Assembly: GCF_003255815.1 (NCBI RefSeq) | Contig: NC_037681.1 | Coordinates: 69,042,053 to 69,106,052, forward strand | DNA from: Theropithecus gelada | Taxonomy: Eukaryota; Chordata; Mammalia; Primates; Cercopithecidae | Direction: 5' to 3' | DNA length: 64,000 bases | In this document: piece after piece, positions 19,731 to 30,721 of the stretch | Position numbering within the stretch: position 1 is the stretch's first letter | How the letters are laid out: each line of letters opens with the position of its first letter | The notes under the pieces: model-generated | Seen by the model: only the letters and a program-made list of their open reading frames with translations | What the model was told of the DNA's origin: nothing | Database searches by the model: none | Program-made: the position numbers and the translations under genes

Positions 19731-20539
19731 TCAGTCTCTCTATGAAAATTTGATAAAGGAAACTGAACCCTATTAAAGTTGGCTTTTACAAAACATATCA
19801 AATACCAACCGACTTAGGTGTAATCCTCTGATTCCTCAAATTGGAATAATTCTACAGTTAATCCTTTAGGAAGGCTGTTGAGTTTTGCCTTGAAAGCTAC
19901 TTAAAACCACACTTCAAGCAAAAAGCCTGAGCCCTTAGGGCTCCTCTTGGCTTATATCATAAACATTGTGTTGTATCAGTGTCAGGAGTGGCTCTGCCAG
20001 CACTCTCCACTCCTACTCCCAAGGCCCTAAATAGATTACTCCTTTCTGAACTGCTTACACAGGCCCATTTCACCCATGTCCAGGTCTCTACATTAGCTGA
20101 GGGGTTCCTGAAACCCCCTTCTCCTTACCTCTCCACCTGTGGCACCATCTTTCTTGAGGCTACTCTCTAGACAGTTGCGAGTCACCCTCTAAAATGTTTT
20201 ATTCCGGAGTTTACCTGAGAGCCCATCACCGGCTTCCCTCTGTGCTCAGCACAAAAGCCAACTCCTTGGCCTCTGCCCGAAGTCCTCAGCAGCCCGCCAT
20301 GCAGAGAGACTCTGGTTATTAGGCCCAGTCCTCACAGTGAAAGCATTCGGATCCTGAGTTGGGGAATCTCTGGGTTGGTTCAGTTCCATTTTTCCCAGCC
20401 CTTCATGTCCCTAGCCTACTTGCCCTTTCTCTTTTCTCTGCCCTGTGCATTGTTAGTTTCTATCAACTCAGCCAGCTGTTTTCACTGCAGCTGTATGTAG
20501 ACCCCCAAACACTGTGAGGGAAACATCAAAGAGCCCTGC
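19731..20539. other. Intergenic, start of PPP1R21-STON1 spacer
   Basis: Unrecognised, C+T-rich; may include an old repeat around 20000-20300, family not identified. Confidence 0.4.
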
Positions 20540-20850
20540 TGGGCCTGGCACAGTGGCTCACACATGTAATCCCAGCACTTTGGGAGGCTGAGGCAGGTAG
20601 ATCACTTGAGGCCAGGAGTTCAAAACCAGCTTGGTCAACATGGTGAAACCCCATCTCTACTAAGACTACAAAACATTAGCCAGGTATGGTGGCATGTGCC
20701 TGTAATGCCAGCTGCTTAGGAGACTGAGGCAGGAGAATCACTTGAACCCAGGAGATGGAGGTTGCAGTGAGCCGAGATAGCGCCAGTGCACTCCAGCCTC
20801 AGTGACAGAGTGAGTGAGACTCTGTCTTAAAAAAAAAAAAGAAGAAAAAA
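20540..20850 (+). mobile_element. Alu (S)
   Basis: Full-length copy in the intergenic region with A-tail; AAAGAGCC occurs on both sides. Confidence 0.9.
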
Positions 20851-21279
20851 GAGCCATCCTGATTAGCTCTGTCAAGAACTTAGGGTTTCGAGCCCCCGCC
20901 AGCCTTTCATTGTTCCAGGACAGTCCTTGGGGTATTTTTAGTCCATTTTTATTCCGAATTTCAATAATGGCTACACCACTTCTCTCCTTAAGGACTGCCC
21001 CCTTCAGTCTTAGGATCTGTACCATCTGTACCATCAAAATCACTTCTCAACTGCTCCACTGCTTTGCATATTTACCCATGCTTCCCATTCTCCCCTGCTT
21101 CAGAGGCGGAAGCGTCTCTGCTACCCTTAAAGCTAGGGTATTTCTGATGCTCTGAATGCCATGCTTTTTGTAGTGCTTGTTTTTTCACTTTTAGATCTTC
21201 AGTGTCTCACTCTACTGATTTTCTCTCCCTCAGCTTCCAAATAGACCGAACTTACCCCATACTTTTTTTTATTAATTGA

Positions 21280-21427
21280 ATTTTTTTGAGACAGGGTCAC
21301 CCTCCGTCACCCAGGCTGGAGTGCAGTGGCGTGATCACAGCTCACTGCAGCCCCAACCCCCTGAGCTCAAGCAATCTTCCTGCCTCAGCCTCCCAAGTAC
21401 CTAGGACTACAGGCATGTGCCACCATT
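21280..21427 (-). mobile_element. Alu single monomer (J)
   Basis: Runs from TTTGAGACAGGGTC to GGCATGTGCCACCA and then stops, so only one half is present. Confidence 0.8.
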
Positions 21428-21434
21428 GATACAG

Positions 21435-21680
21435 TTTGCTGACAGATTTATCTAAGATTGCAACTCCTTTCCCCCGCACTTCTATTACTTTTCTCTGCTT
21501 TATTTTACTCCTTAGTACTTATAATCTAACATATGATATATTTTGCTTGTGTATCTTATTTATAACCTGTTTCTCCCACTAGATGCAGCTTCAAGAAGTC
21601 AGGTGTTTTTGTCTTGCTGCGTTCCCTGTGCTTAGAACACTGTCTGGCAGCAGTGAATATTTGTTGAATGAATGTTGATT
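21435..21680 (+). mobile_element. L2 3' end
   Basis: CCCACTAGATGCAGCTTC, CCTGTGCTTAGAACACTGTC and GTGAATATTTGTTGAATGAATG are the L2 tail series. Confidence 0.8.
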
Positions 21681-22000
21681 GGACGGGATGTGGGGTGTGA
21701 GCGGAAGAGAGGAGTCAAAGATGAAGCCAAAGGCTTTGGCCTGAACAAACTTGACTGAGCATGAGGATTGAGGGAGGAGCAAGTAGCTTCCACCTGCTTG
21801 TAATGGAAGCCAGAGACCTGGAATCACTTTTGATTCCTCTTCACCTCACACATCTCATTGGTCATCTTATTGAATCTTCCTGTCTTTGCAGTGCCACTCA
21901 CTTCTGGTCTCTCCTTATTCAGCACCTTAAATTGAGCCCTGTTTACCAGTTGTCTTCCTGTACTCCAGTCCTTCCACCCCTTCTGCCAGGCCATCTTTCT

Positions 22001-22297
22001 TTCTTTCTTTCTTTGAGATGGAGTTTCACTCTTGTTGACCAGGCTAGAGTGCAGTGGCGCAATCTCAGCTCACTGCAACCTCCGCCTCCCAGGTTCAAGC
22101 AATTCTCCTGCCTCAGCCTCCCAAGTAGCTGGAATTACAGGCTCCTGCCACCATGCCTGGGTAATTTTTGTATTTTTAGTAGAGATGGGGTTTCATCATG
22201 TTGACCAGACTGGTCTCGAACTCCTGACCTCAGTTGATCCACCTGCCTCGGCCTCCCAAAGTGCTGGGATTACAGGTGTGAGCCACCGCACCTGACT
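22001..22297 (-). mobile_element. Alu (S)
   Basis: Reversed full-length Alu with (CTTT)n tail side. Exact duplication AGGCCATCTTTCT at 21988-22000 and 22298-22310. Confidence 0.92.
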
Positions 22298-22868
22298 AGG
22301 CCATCTTTCTCAAACATATCTCTGCCATAGCCATTCTCCAGATGGAAAGCCTTCACAATGGCTCCTTGTTGTCTGCTGGGCAAAGTCTAGTAGTAGTGTG
22401 TATGTGACACTTACTTAGCTTACTTTCTCCTCATTCTCTTCCATATACACAGTGTACCCTCCCTCTACTTTTACTGCTTACAGTAAAAACTCTCAGACCT
22501 CTGGATCAGGAAAGTTTCATGTCTCCTGGGCAATGAGCCTGTTTTTCCCTCAGACACAATGTGAATCTTGGGATTGTTTCCCTAGTTGCCTTGGTGGCTG
22601 AGAGTTGTATCTCCCACCATCTGTGACAGCTGTCAGAGTTCCCAGACCAGACACCTCCATTGTCTTGCATGGTGTGTGGCCCTATAGGTTCTGAGGCAGT
22701 GCTTGTGGACTGCTTGGCCATTTTGTAGGGGACTGTTCCCCTGGGAGCTTTCCTAGGGCTGAGGGATAGGGCAGGACTGTAGAGGGCACAGTTGGATCCC
22801 TGGCAAAATTGTGCTCTGCTGACTTAACTTAGGTCTTTGCTCTCTTGGCAGTCACCTCCCAAAGCATA

Positions 22869-23114
22869 TAATAACCACTGTTTATTAATCACTTACCATA
22901 AGTTGGGCATAGGTCTGACTTGACATGTATTACTTCATTTAGACTTCCCAGCAAGCATATCTCATACATACTATTACTATGCCCAGTTTACAGATAGAAA
23001 GCCAAGGCTTAGAGGGACTAAGCAACTTTTCCACAGTCACACAGTACCTGTTGGAGCCAGGATTCAAACCCAGCCTAGCCTGACTCAGCTTGGATTATTC
23101 ACTACTGTGCTATG
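22869..23114 (-). mobile_element. MIR, near full length
   Basis: TTTATTAATCACTTACCATAAG, TTACAGATAGAAAGCCAAGG, CAGTCACACAGTACCTG and CAGGATTCAAACCCAG follow the reversed MIR consensus end to end. Confidence 0.85.
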
Positions 23115-23182
23115 AGCCTTTTAAATTGGGGGTTTTCAACTCCTTCAGGTTCTGTATATTTGGAAGACAAAATACTAAATTT

Positions 23183-23492
23183 TGGCGGGGTGTAGTGGCT
23201 CATGCCTGTAATCCCAGCACTTTCGGAGGCTGGGTCAGGAGGATCACTTGAACCCAGGAGTTTGAGACCAGCCTGGGTAACATAGTGAGACCTCATCTCT
23301 ACAAAAGTTTTTTAAAAATTAGCTGGGGGTGTTGGTGCACAACTGTAGTCTCAGCTACACGGGGGGCTGAGGCAGGAGGATTTTTTGAGCCCAGGAAGTC
23401 AAGGCTGCAGTGAGCCATGTTCACACCAGTGCACTCCATCCTGAGTGACAGAGCAAGACCCTGTCTCAAAAAAAAAAAAAAAAAAAAAAAAA
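23183..23492 (+). mobile_element. Alu (J)
   Basis: TGAGACCTCATCTCTACAAAAG and GTCAAGGCTGCAGTGAGCC are J states. A24 tail. Confidence 0.9.
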
Positions 23493-24246
23493 GGAAAAAA
23501 CCTACATTTCTTAGCAACTCCAGCAGTGTTTCATTCAACATCCCCTTTCTACATCTTCACTAAGTGCCCCTGTGCCTCCTTTCAGTCAGCTTTTAGTGAA
23601 CTTCTTGGGCTAATTTAAAGTCCCTGGCATATGGTTTGCCTTTGACATAATTTTTTCCCCTGATCCCTCATTTTTATGTACATATTCCTTGTTACACCAG
23701 CCTTGCTGAACACCAGATTCTGCATTTTATATATTTATGCCATGATGCCATCCCTTCATTCTGGTCCTCTTTCTGTGTAAATGTCCTTGTTGTTACTGTT
23801 TTATTATGGGAATTTTCTAACATGCACAAAAATAGACTCATATAAGCCCTATGTCCCCATCACTCCTTATGAACATTTTGCCAATCTTGTTTTTTCTTTT
23901 TTCCACACTTCTTTTTTTCTGCAGTATTTTAAGGCCATTCTCGGACACTGGGTCATTTCGTCTGTAAATACTTGAGTTCTGCGGGTGTTTGTAAAGATGG
24001 GAGCCTGTCTTACCCATGTCACCATTCATTTGGCAAGTGGGTGCCGAGTGCCTGCTGTGTGCTCAGTGCTGAGCAGACTGTGGCATGCACACCAGACGTG
24101 CTGACTGCCCTTGAGAAGCGCTTACAGCCTGTTTTTAGTGAGACAAGGGAGTGAACACGCAAATTATAATCATGAACTCATTTGTTCACCCTGTCCTGGG
24201 ATTATCTCAGAGCACCAAGGAAGAGATAATACATGGTGGCTTTTTG
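23493..24246. other. Intergenic, old repeat remnants
   Basis: GTGCCGAGTGCCTGCTGTGTGC near 24043 resembles a MIR/L2-type element; no gene seen. Confidence 0.4.
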
Positions 24247-24541
24247 ACAGGGCACCGTGGCTCACACCTGTAATCCCAGAACTTCGGCAGGCAAAGGCAG
24301 GCGGAGCACCTGGTCAAGAGTTCGAGACCAGCTTGACCAATATGGTGAAACCCTGTCTTTACTAAAAATACAAAAATTTGCCCAGAGTGGTGGCCACCTG
24401 TAGTCCCAACTACTCAGTGGGCTGTGACAGGAGAATTGCTTGAACCTGGGAGACAGAGGTTGCAGTGAGTTGAAATCATGCCACTGCACTCCAGCCTGGG
24501 CGACAGAGTGAGACTCCATCTCAAAAAAAAAAAAACAAAAA
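24247..24541 (+). mobile_element. Alu (S)
   Basis: Full-length copy; ATGGTGGCTTTTTGACA before and ATGGAGGCTTTTC after are the diverged duplication. Confidence 0.9.
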
Positions 24542-24578
24542 ATGGAGGCTTTTCTTTTTAAAGTAGTATCTGTATAAA

Positions 24579-24605
24579 TGTGTGTGTGTGTGTGTGTGTG
24601 TGTGT
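24579..24605. repeat. (TG)n microsatellite
   Basis: Thirteen TG units between two facing Alus. Confidence 0.95.
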
Positions 24606-24617
24606 ATTTTTGTTCTT

Positions 24618-24900
24618 CTTGTTTTGACAGGGACTCACTCTGTTGCCCTGGCTGGAGTTCAATGGCACCATATCTGGTGGTACCCCCACCTCCTGGGTTC
24701 AAGTGATTCTCGTGCCTCAGCTTCCTAAGTGGCTGGGATTACAGGTGCCTACCACCACGCCTGGCTAATTTTTGTATTTTTAGTAGAGATGGAGTTTCAC
24801 CATGTTGGCCAGGCTGGTCTCAAACTCGCGACCTCAGGTGATCCACCCGCTTCGACCTCCCAAAGTACTGGGATTACAGGCGTGAGCCGCTGCACCCAGC
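24618..24900 (-). mobile_element. Alu (S)
   Basis: Reversed Alu from TTTTGACAGGGACTCACTC to CACCCAGC. Faces the Alu at 24247 across a TG repeat, an inverted pair 76 nt apart. Confidence 0.9.
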
Positions 24901-25221
24901 CTGTATCTGTATTTTTAATTAAGTTTTGAACTTAGTTTGTATTAGGCTGTTCTTAAACAGTTATTACTAAGATAAAATAAGGCAAACAAACAAAATAGAC
25001 CCCTGATCCTCCTGCCATTTCATGTTCCCCACAGAAAAACCTCTTCCATTCACTATTTTGTTATCTATATTTCCAAATGGCATGCTACCTTTGCTCTTCT
25101 TGTTAGGCATTATTAATTGAATTTACAGTTGGAAGATGAGTATTTGTTTCATCTGCCTCCCCTTTGCATCACTCACATACACATACATACACTCACTGTT
25201 TAAACTAGTTACATTGACATT

Positions 25222-25388
25222 TGGGTCTAGCCCTGTGGCTCATGTCTGTACTCCTAGGTACTTAGGAGGCTGAGGGGGGATGATTGCCTGAGCCCAGGAG
25301 TTCGAAGGCTGCAGTGAGCCGTGATTGTCCTACTGCATTCTAGCCTGTGCAACAGAGTGAGACCCAGTCTCTCAAAAAATAAAACTAA
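25222..25388 (+). mobile_element. Alu single monomer / FRAM-like
   Basis: GGGTCTAGCCCTGTGGCTC joins straight to TACTCCTAGGTACTTAGG, so one internal half is missing. Confidence 0.8.
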
Positions 25389-25389
25389 A

Positions 25390-25685
25390 GGCCGGGCATG
25401 GTGGCTCATACCTGTAATCCCAGCACTTTGGGAGGCGGAGATGGGCAGATCACTTGAAGTCAGGAGCTCAAGACCAGCCTGGCCAACATAGTGAAACCCC
25501 GTCTCTACTAAAAATACAAAAATTATTTGGGCATGGTAGCGTGTGTCTGTAATCCCAGCTATTTGGGAGACTGAGGCAGGAAAATCACCTGAACCTGGGA
25601 GGCGGAGGTTGCAGTGGGTCAAGATTGCGCCACTACACTCCAGCCTGGGCAACAGAGCGAGATTCCGTCTCAAAACAAAAAGCCA
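25390..25685 (+). mobile_element. Alu (S)
   Basis: Full-length copy immediately after the monomer, same orientation. Confidence 0.9.
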
Positions 25686-26203
25686 AAAACATTTGGACTG
25701 GGTCAGTATTCAGCATGTACTCCATTATGACTATTCAAATACTGGTGATAGCTGAGTCATGTAATTTACTGTGATTAGTTTTCCTTTCTTGTACAACTGT
25801 TTTCCCTGGAGTCTTTTTTAAAAAAATTACTCACAATGTTTTCTATGGTACTTATCACTAGTTTATTCCTAACTTCTCTCCCGGGTGTATAATGCTCCTC
25901 GCAGTGTGGTCAAAGTCAGTTGGGTGTTCAGCCAACTTCCATCTTCAGGAATTCTCTCCCAGAACCATCTGACTTGCTCCAGACTGTCTCATTTGATCTC
26001 TGGGATGGCAGCACTGCTGTTGTCTTGGGATCTGCCTTCCTCAATATCCTGGGCATCAAGTGCCTCTCATCCTTAAAACAACCCTTTCTCAACTCCATAA
26101 GCCCTTCTAGTGACTGCCCTGACCCTCTACTTGTGTTCACAGCCCACCTCTTGAACAAATTCTCTCTCTCTCTTGTCTGGGCCTCTTGTGGCATGGAAAG
26201 TGA
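25686..26203. other. Intergenic, no recognised feature
   Basis: Nothing recognised between Alus. Confidence 0.5.
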
Positions 26204-26214
26204 AAGAGGAGATC

Positions 26215-26517
26215 AGCCAGGCGTGGTGGCTTATGCCTGTAATCCCAGCACTTTGGGAGGCCGAGGCAGGTGGATCACCTGAGGTCAGGAGTTTGAGACC
26301 AGCCTGGCCAACATGTTGAAACCCCATCTCTACTAAAAATACAAAAAATTAGCCTGGCATAGTGGCGGGGACCTGTAGTCCTAGCTACTCAGGAGGCTGA
26401 GACAGGAGAATTGCTTGAACCTGGGAGGTGGAGGTTACAGTGAGCCAGGATCGCACCATTGCACTCCAGCCTGGGCAAAAGAGTGAAACTCCGTCTCAAA
26501 AAAACCCAAAAACAAGA
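26215..26517 (+). mobile_element. Alu (S)
   Basis: Full length with AAAAAAACCCAAAAAC tail; followed directly by another + Alu. Confidence 0.9.
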
Positions 26518-26518
26518 G

Positions 26519-26812
26519 GCTGGGTGCGGTGGCTTATGCCTGTAATCCCAGCACTTTGGGAGGCTGAGGCAGGCGGATCACGAGGTCAGTAGTTTGAGAC
26601 CGGCTTGGCCAACATAGTGAAACCCTATCTCTACTAAAAATACAAAATTAGCTGGGTGTGGTGGCACCCACTTATAGTCACACCTACTCGGGAAGCTGAG
26701 ACAGGAGAATCACTTGAACCCGGGAGGTGGAGCTTGCAGTGAGCCGAGACCACACCACTGCATTCCAGCCTGGGTGACAGAGTCTCACTCTGTCCCCTCC
26801 CCTGCCCCAAAA
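26519..26812 (+). mobile_element. Alu (S, Sc-like)
   Basis: Full length. AAAGAGGAGAT before the pair and after this copy suggests both entered at one site. Confidence 0.9.
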
Positions 26813-26915
26813 AAGAGGAGATTCTCAGTCTAAGCACAGAGTAGGGATTGAAATCTGCATAGGAGTGAAAAACAGAAAAAAAAAAAAAAAGACTTTTAAT
26901 TAATCCTTCATTGCA

Positions 26916-27208
26916 GGCCAGGAGTAGTGGCTCATGCGTGTAATCCTAGCACTTTGGGAGGCCAAAGCAGGTGGATCACCTTAGGTCAGGAGTTCAAGAC
27001 CAGCCTGGCCAACACGGTGGAACCCCGTCTCTACTAAAAATATAAAAATTAGCCAGGCCTGCTGGTGCACTCCTGTAATGCCAGCTACTCGGGAGGCTGA
27101 GGCATGAGAATTGCTTGAACCCAGGAGGCAGAGGTTGCAGTGAGCCGAGATCATACCACTGCACTTGAGCCTGGATGACAGAGTGAGACTGTGTCTCCAA
27201 AAAAAAAA
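26916..27208 (+). mobile_element. Alu (S)
   Basis: Full length; AATCCTTCATTGCA / AATCATTCATTGCT flank it as a slightly diverged duplication. Confidence 0.91.
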
Positions 27209-27314
27209 TCATTCATTGCTTTCTGGAGAAGATGGAATTTTCAAAATTGAAACAAAACTTCCTGCTTTTTCCTGATTATATATTACACACCTGTTGTTGA
27301 AAATCTGGAATACT

Positions 27315-27446
27315 GGGCCAGGTGTGGTGGCTTACACCTATAATCCCAGCACTTTAGGAGGCCGAGGCAGGAGGATCACTTGAGCCCAGGAGTTTGAGAC
27401 CAGCCTGGGCAACATAGGGAAATCCCATCTCTATTAAAAAGTATAT
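27315..27446 (+). mobile_element. Alu left monomer (FLAM-like)
   Basis: Ends after CCCATCTCTATTAAAAAG without a right half. Confidence 0.85.
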
Positions 27447-27635
27447 ATTAAAATTTTTAAAAATTCGGAAAATGAAAAGTATCAGGAGCAGAGATTTAGC
27501 TATTAACGCTTTTGCTTGTTCCTGCTTTTTATTTCATGCATATATAAATATGTTTTTAATTAAAGTGGGCTTACGTTACAAGAAATTCCGAGTGAGAAAA
27601 AAAGTTGGAATTGTGTTATAAGAAATTTCAAATGA

Positions 27636-27896
27636 GGCCTGGCTCAGTGGCTCATGCCTGTAATCTCAGCACTTTGGGAGGTTGAGGTAGGTGGATCACT
27701 TGAGGTCAGGAGTTCGAGACCAGCCTGGTCAACATGGTGAAACCCTGTCTCTACTAAAAATGAAAAAATTAGCTGGTTGTGGTGGCGCAAGCCTGTAATC
27801 CCAGCTACTGAGGAGGCTGAGGCAGGAGAATTTCTTGAACCCAGGAGGCGGAGGTTGCAGTGAGCCGAGATTGCCTGGGCAAAAAAAAAGAAAAAA
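27636..27896 (+). mobile_element. Alu (S) with right-arm deletion
   Basis: GAGCCGAGATTGCCTGGGCAAAA shows loss of the CACTGCACTCCAG segment. AGAAATTTCAAATGA / AGACATTTCAAAGGA is its duplication. Confidence 0.88.
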
Positions 27897-28215
27897 GACA
27901 TTTCAAAGGACAAAAAAAAGGTATTTAATAGGAAGAGGGGGAGTAAATTACCTGGTTGCACAGCTCTGGAGGGCACCATTCACACTGTGTTCATAGCAAA
28001 CCCAGTGATCTTGGGTTGAAGGGGTAAGAGCCTCCAGGCACACTTTAAGAAACTGATAAAAAACCGTTGTTTTGTCATATCCTTGGTTGCCACCACCCCC
28101 CTCCCCCAATTTAGTTGTTACACGCAATACTACTCAATTTGCAAAGCTGATACAACTGGATTCTCCATTGTTTTTTGTAAGAAACTGTATCAGTTCAACT
28201 AACACAGATACTTTT

Positions 28216-28545
28216 TTTTGGGGGGAGGAAGCGGGGAGGGGGAGGCAGGGGCAGAGTCTTGCGCTGTCACCCAGGCACCCAGGCTGGAGTGCAGTGGTAC
28301 AATCTCAGCTCACTTCAGCCTCTGCTTCCTGGGTTCAAGGATTCTAGTGCCTCAGCCTCCAGAGTAGCTGGGACTACAGGTGGATGCCACCATGCCTGGC
28401 AAATTTTTTGTGTTTTAGTAAAGACGGAGTTTCACCGTGTTGCCCAGGCTGGTCTTGAACTCCTGAGCTCAGGCAATCCACCCAATCCACCCGCCTTGGC
28501 CTCACAAAGTGTAGGATTACAGGCATGAGCCACCATGCCCGGCTT
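28216..28545 (-). mobile_element. Alu with internal short duplications
   Basis: Reversed Alu with a G-rich segment near the tail. AACTAACACAGATACTTTTT at 28197-28216 and 28546-28565 is a long exact duplication. CACCCAGG and AATCCACCC are each doubled inside. Confidence 0.9.
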
Positions 28546-28601
28546 AACTAACACAGATACTTTTTAACAACACGACCACTTTCTAAGTTCATTACCCTTT
28601 G

Positions 28602-28620
28602 AAACAAAACAAAACAAAAC
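28602..28620. repeat. (AAAAC)n
   Basis: Short pentanucleotide run. Confidence 0.85.
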
Positions 28621-29206
28621 TCAGCTACACCATTTCTAAACAAAAGTGAAAAATAATTGAAGACCCAGTTAGCTAAGAAAGCCACCAAAAGAGTTGGAAC
28701 AAAAGGCTGTCTCCAAATGGCTATGAATTTAAGCCTTTATAATTCATAAAGAACATATGAATTCAGAAAGAAAAACGTGCAGTTTATGGTTTGATGTAGC
28801 ATTAACCCTGGAAGTTGCTCTCAGATCTTAAAACGCTTCAAACTCTTCTGTTACTTTTACATATGAAGATAGCGACATATTTGATGATGGCTAAGAAAAC
28901 ATCTGGCAGAGCCATATTAACAAGGGAATAGTTTGTTTTATGATAGAAGAGGAAGCTTCTGTTCTCGGCTAAGAGCCATGTCCTCAGATACCATGGCAAT
29001 AAATGGAAAGCTTGTCAGTAAGTGGTTGCCTCTTTGTCTTAAATTTTTAAGCAGTTTAGTAGTTAGCTCCAAATTAGGAAATTAACTGGCAATCAAAGCA
29101 TTGGAGCAGGAAAACCCATTATAGCTCTTCCAAATCTCCAAAAAAAAAAAAAAAAAAAAATGGTTAGAGAGCATTAGGATAACTCTTTATAAGAGAAGGA
29201 ATATGC
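28621..29206. other. Intergenic unique segment
   Basis: No repeat recognised; AGCCATGTCCTCAGATACCATGGC near 28974 has no visible coding context. Confidence 0.45.
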
Positions 29207-29519
29207 AGGGCGCAGTGGGTCACGCCTGTTAATTCCAGCACTCTGGGAGGCCGAGGTGGGGGGATCACTTGAGGCTAGGAGTTCCAGAGCAGCCTGGGCA
29301 ACATGGCAAAACCCCGCCTCTACTAAAAAATGCAACACCACCAACAACAAAACTAACTGGATGTGGTGGCATGTGCCTGTGGTCCCAGCTGCTCAGGAGG
29401 CGGAGATGGGAGAATCACCTGTGACCGGGGAGGTGGAGGCTGCAGTGAGCCAAGAATGTGCCACCACATTCCAGCCTGGGTGACAGAATGAGAACCTGTC
29501 TCAAAAAAAAAAAAAAAAA
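29207..29519 (+). mobile_element. Alu (J/S)
   Basis: Full-length copy with middle AACACCACCAACAACAAAA linker and A17 tail. Confidence 0.88.
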
Positions 29520-29924
29520 GGGATTAGAAGAATCGAAAGAATCGACTGGTAGATGGAAACATACTGGAATTTGTTGGCTTGTTTGCAGGTATAGGGGCCT
29601 CAAAAGGTATCTCCTCATATAGAACCTTTGTGTTTGTTTTACCAGTGGCTTTAATTATCTCTCAGCTCAACCCCACTGCTTCCCTAAACTCTAGATAGTA
29701 GTGGAATAGCTTAGCGGTGACATCTTATAGGCCCAAGAATAGAAATAGCACGGATCAGTTAACTAAGAACAAAATGTCATTCACATACGTCTTGCTGAGA
29801 TGGTGGAGAATATTCTTCCTTTCTTCAGCTTTCCTATATTTCTTTAGGAGACCTCTTGTATTGTGGTAAATTGTCAACATGTCTCATGTAGTTATTCTCA
29901 TGCATGCCATCTTCCTTAACAGCA

Positions 29925-30030
29925 ACAGATGCTGTGAGGCAGGAACTGTGCCTTATACTTACTCCCCCACAGTGCCTAGGAGAATGTCTTGTACACAGTA
30001 GGGTTTCAATAAATGAAAGCTGGATACATT
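29925..30030 (+). mobile_element. L2 3' end
   Basis: AGGCAGGAACTGTGCCTTA, CAGTGCCTAGGAGAATGTC and CAGTAGGGTTTCAATAAATG match the L2 tail. Confidence 0.75.
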
Positions 30031-30395
30031 TTAGGAATCAAGCCAAGGGACTGGCCAGCTGAAGCAATGATCAATGTGGCTCAACTACACTCAAGAGTAT
30101 CCCATCTCAGGACAAAGGACAGTCAATCTTGAGCCATTCTGAACTGATTATCATACTCCTAAGTATCATTGATTTCATTTGGCATTTTCAGTGAAGATGT
30201 GGGCTTTTTATTTATCTTTGGAATTTTCCATCCAAAGAGTATTTGGGTTTACTTATAGCTAAAAATAAATAAATAAAAATAAAAAAAAACCAGTGTGTTT
30301 GTTTATCAAACATCAGAGCAAAATGTACCATGTACTCAAGATGGTGATTTTTAAATTTTTTCGATTTCATTTTAACTATTTTAACTATTATATTT

Positions 30396-30442
30396 ATATA
30401 TATATATAGAGAGAGAGAGAGAGACAGAGAGAGAGACAGAGA
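30396..30442. repeat. (TA)n(GA)n microsatellite
   Basis: TA units followed by GA units with GACA variants, on the tail side of an Alu. Confidence 0.93.
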
Positions 30443-30721
30443 GATGGAGTCTTGCTCTGTTGCCCAAGCTGGACTACAGTGTTGCTATCTTGGCTCACTG
30501 CAACCTCCGCCTCCTGGGTTCAGGTGATTCTCCTGCCTCAGCCTCCTGAGTAGCTGGTATTACAGGCGCCCGCCACCACTCCCTGCTAATTTTCGTATTT
30601 TTAGTAGAGATGGGGTTTCACCATATTGACCAGGCTGGTCTTGAACTCCTGATCTCAGGTGATCTGCCTGCCTCAGCCTCCCAAAGTGCTGGGATTAAAG
30701 GCCTGAGCCACCATGCCCAGT
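30443..30721 (-). mobile_element. Alu (S)
   Basis: Reversed Alu with a TA/GA microsatellite on its tail side. Confidence 0.9.
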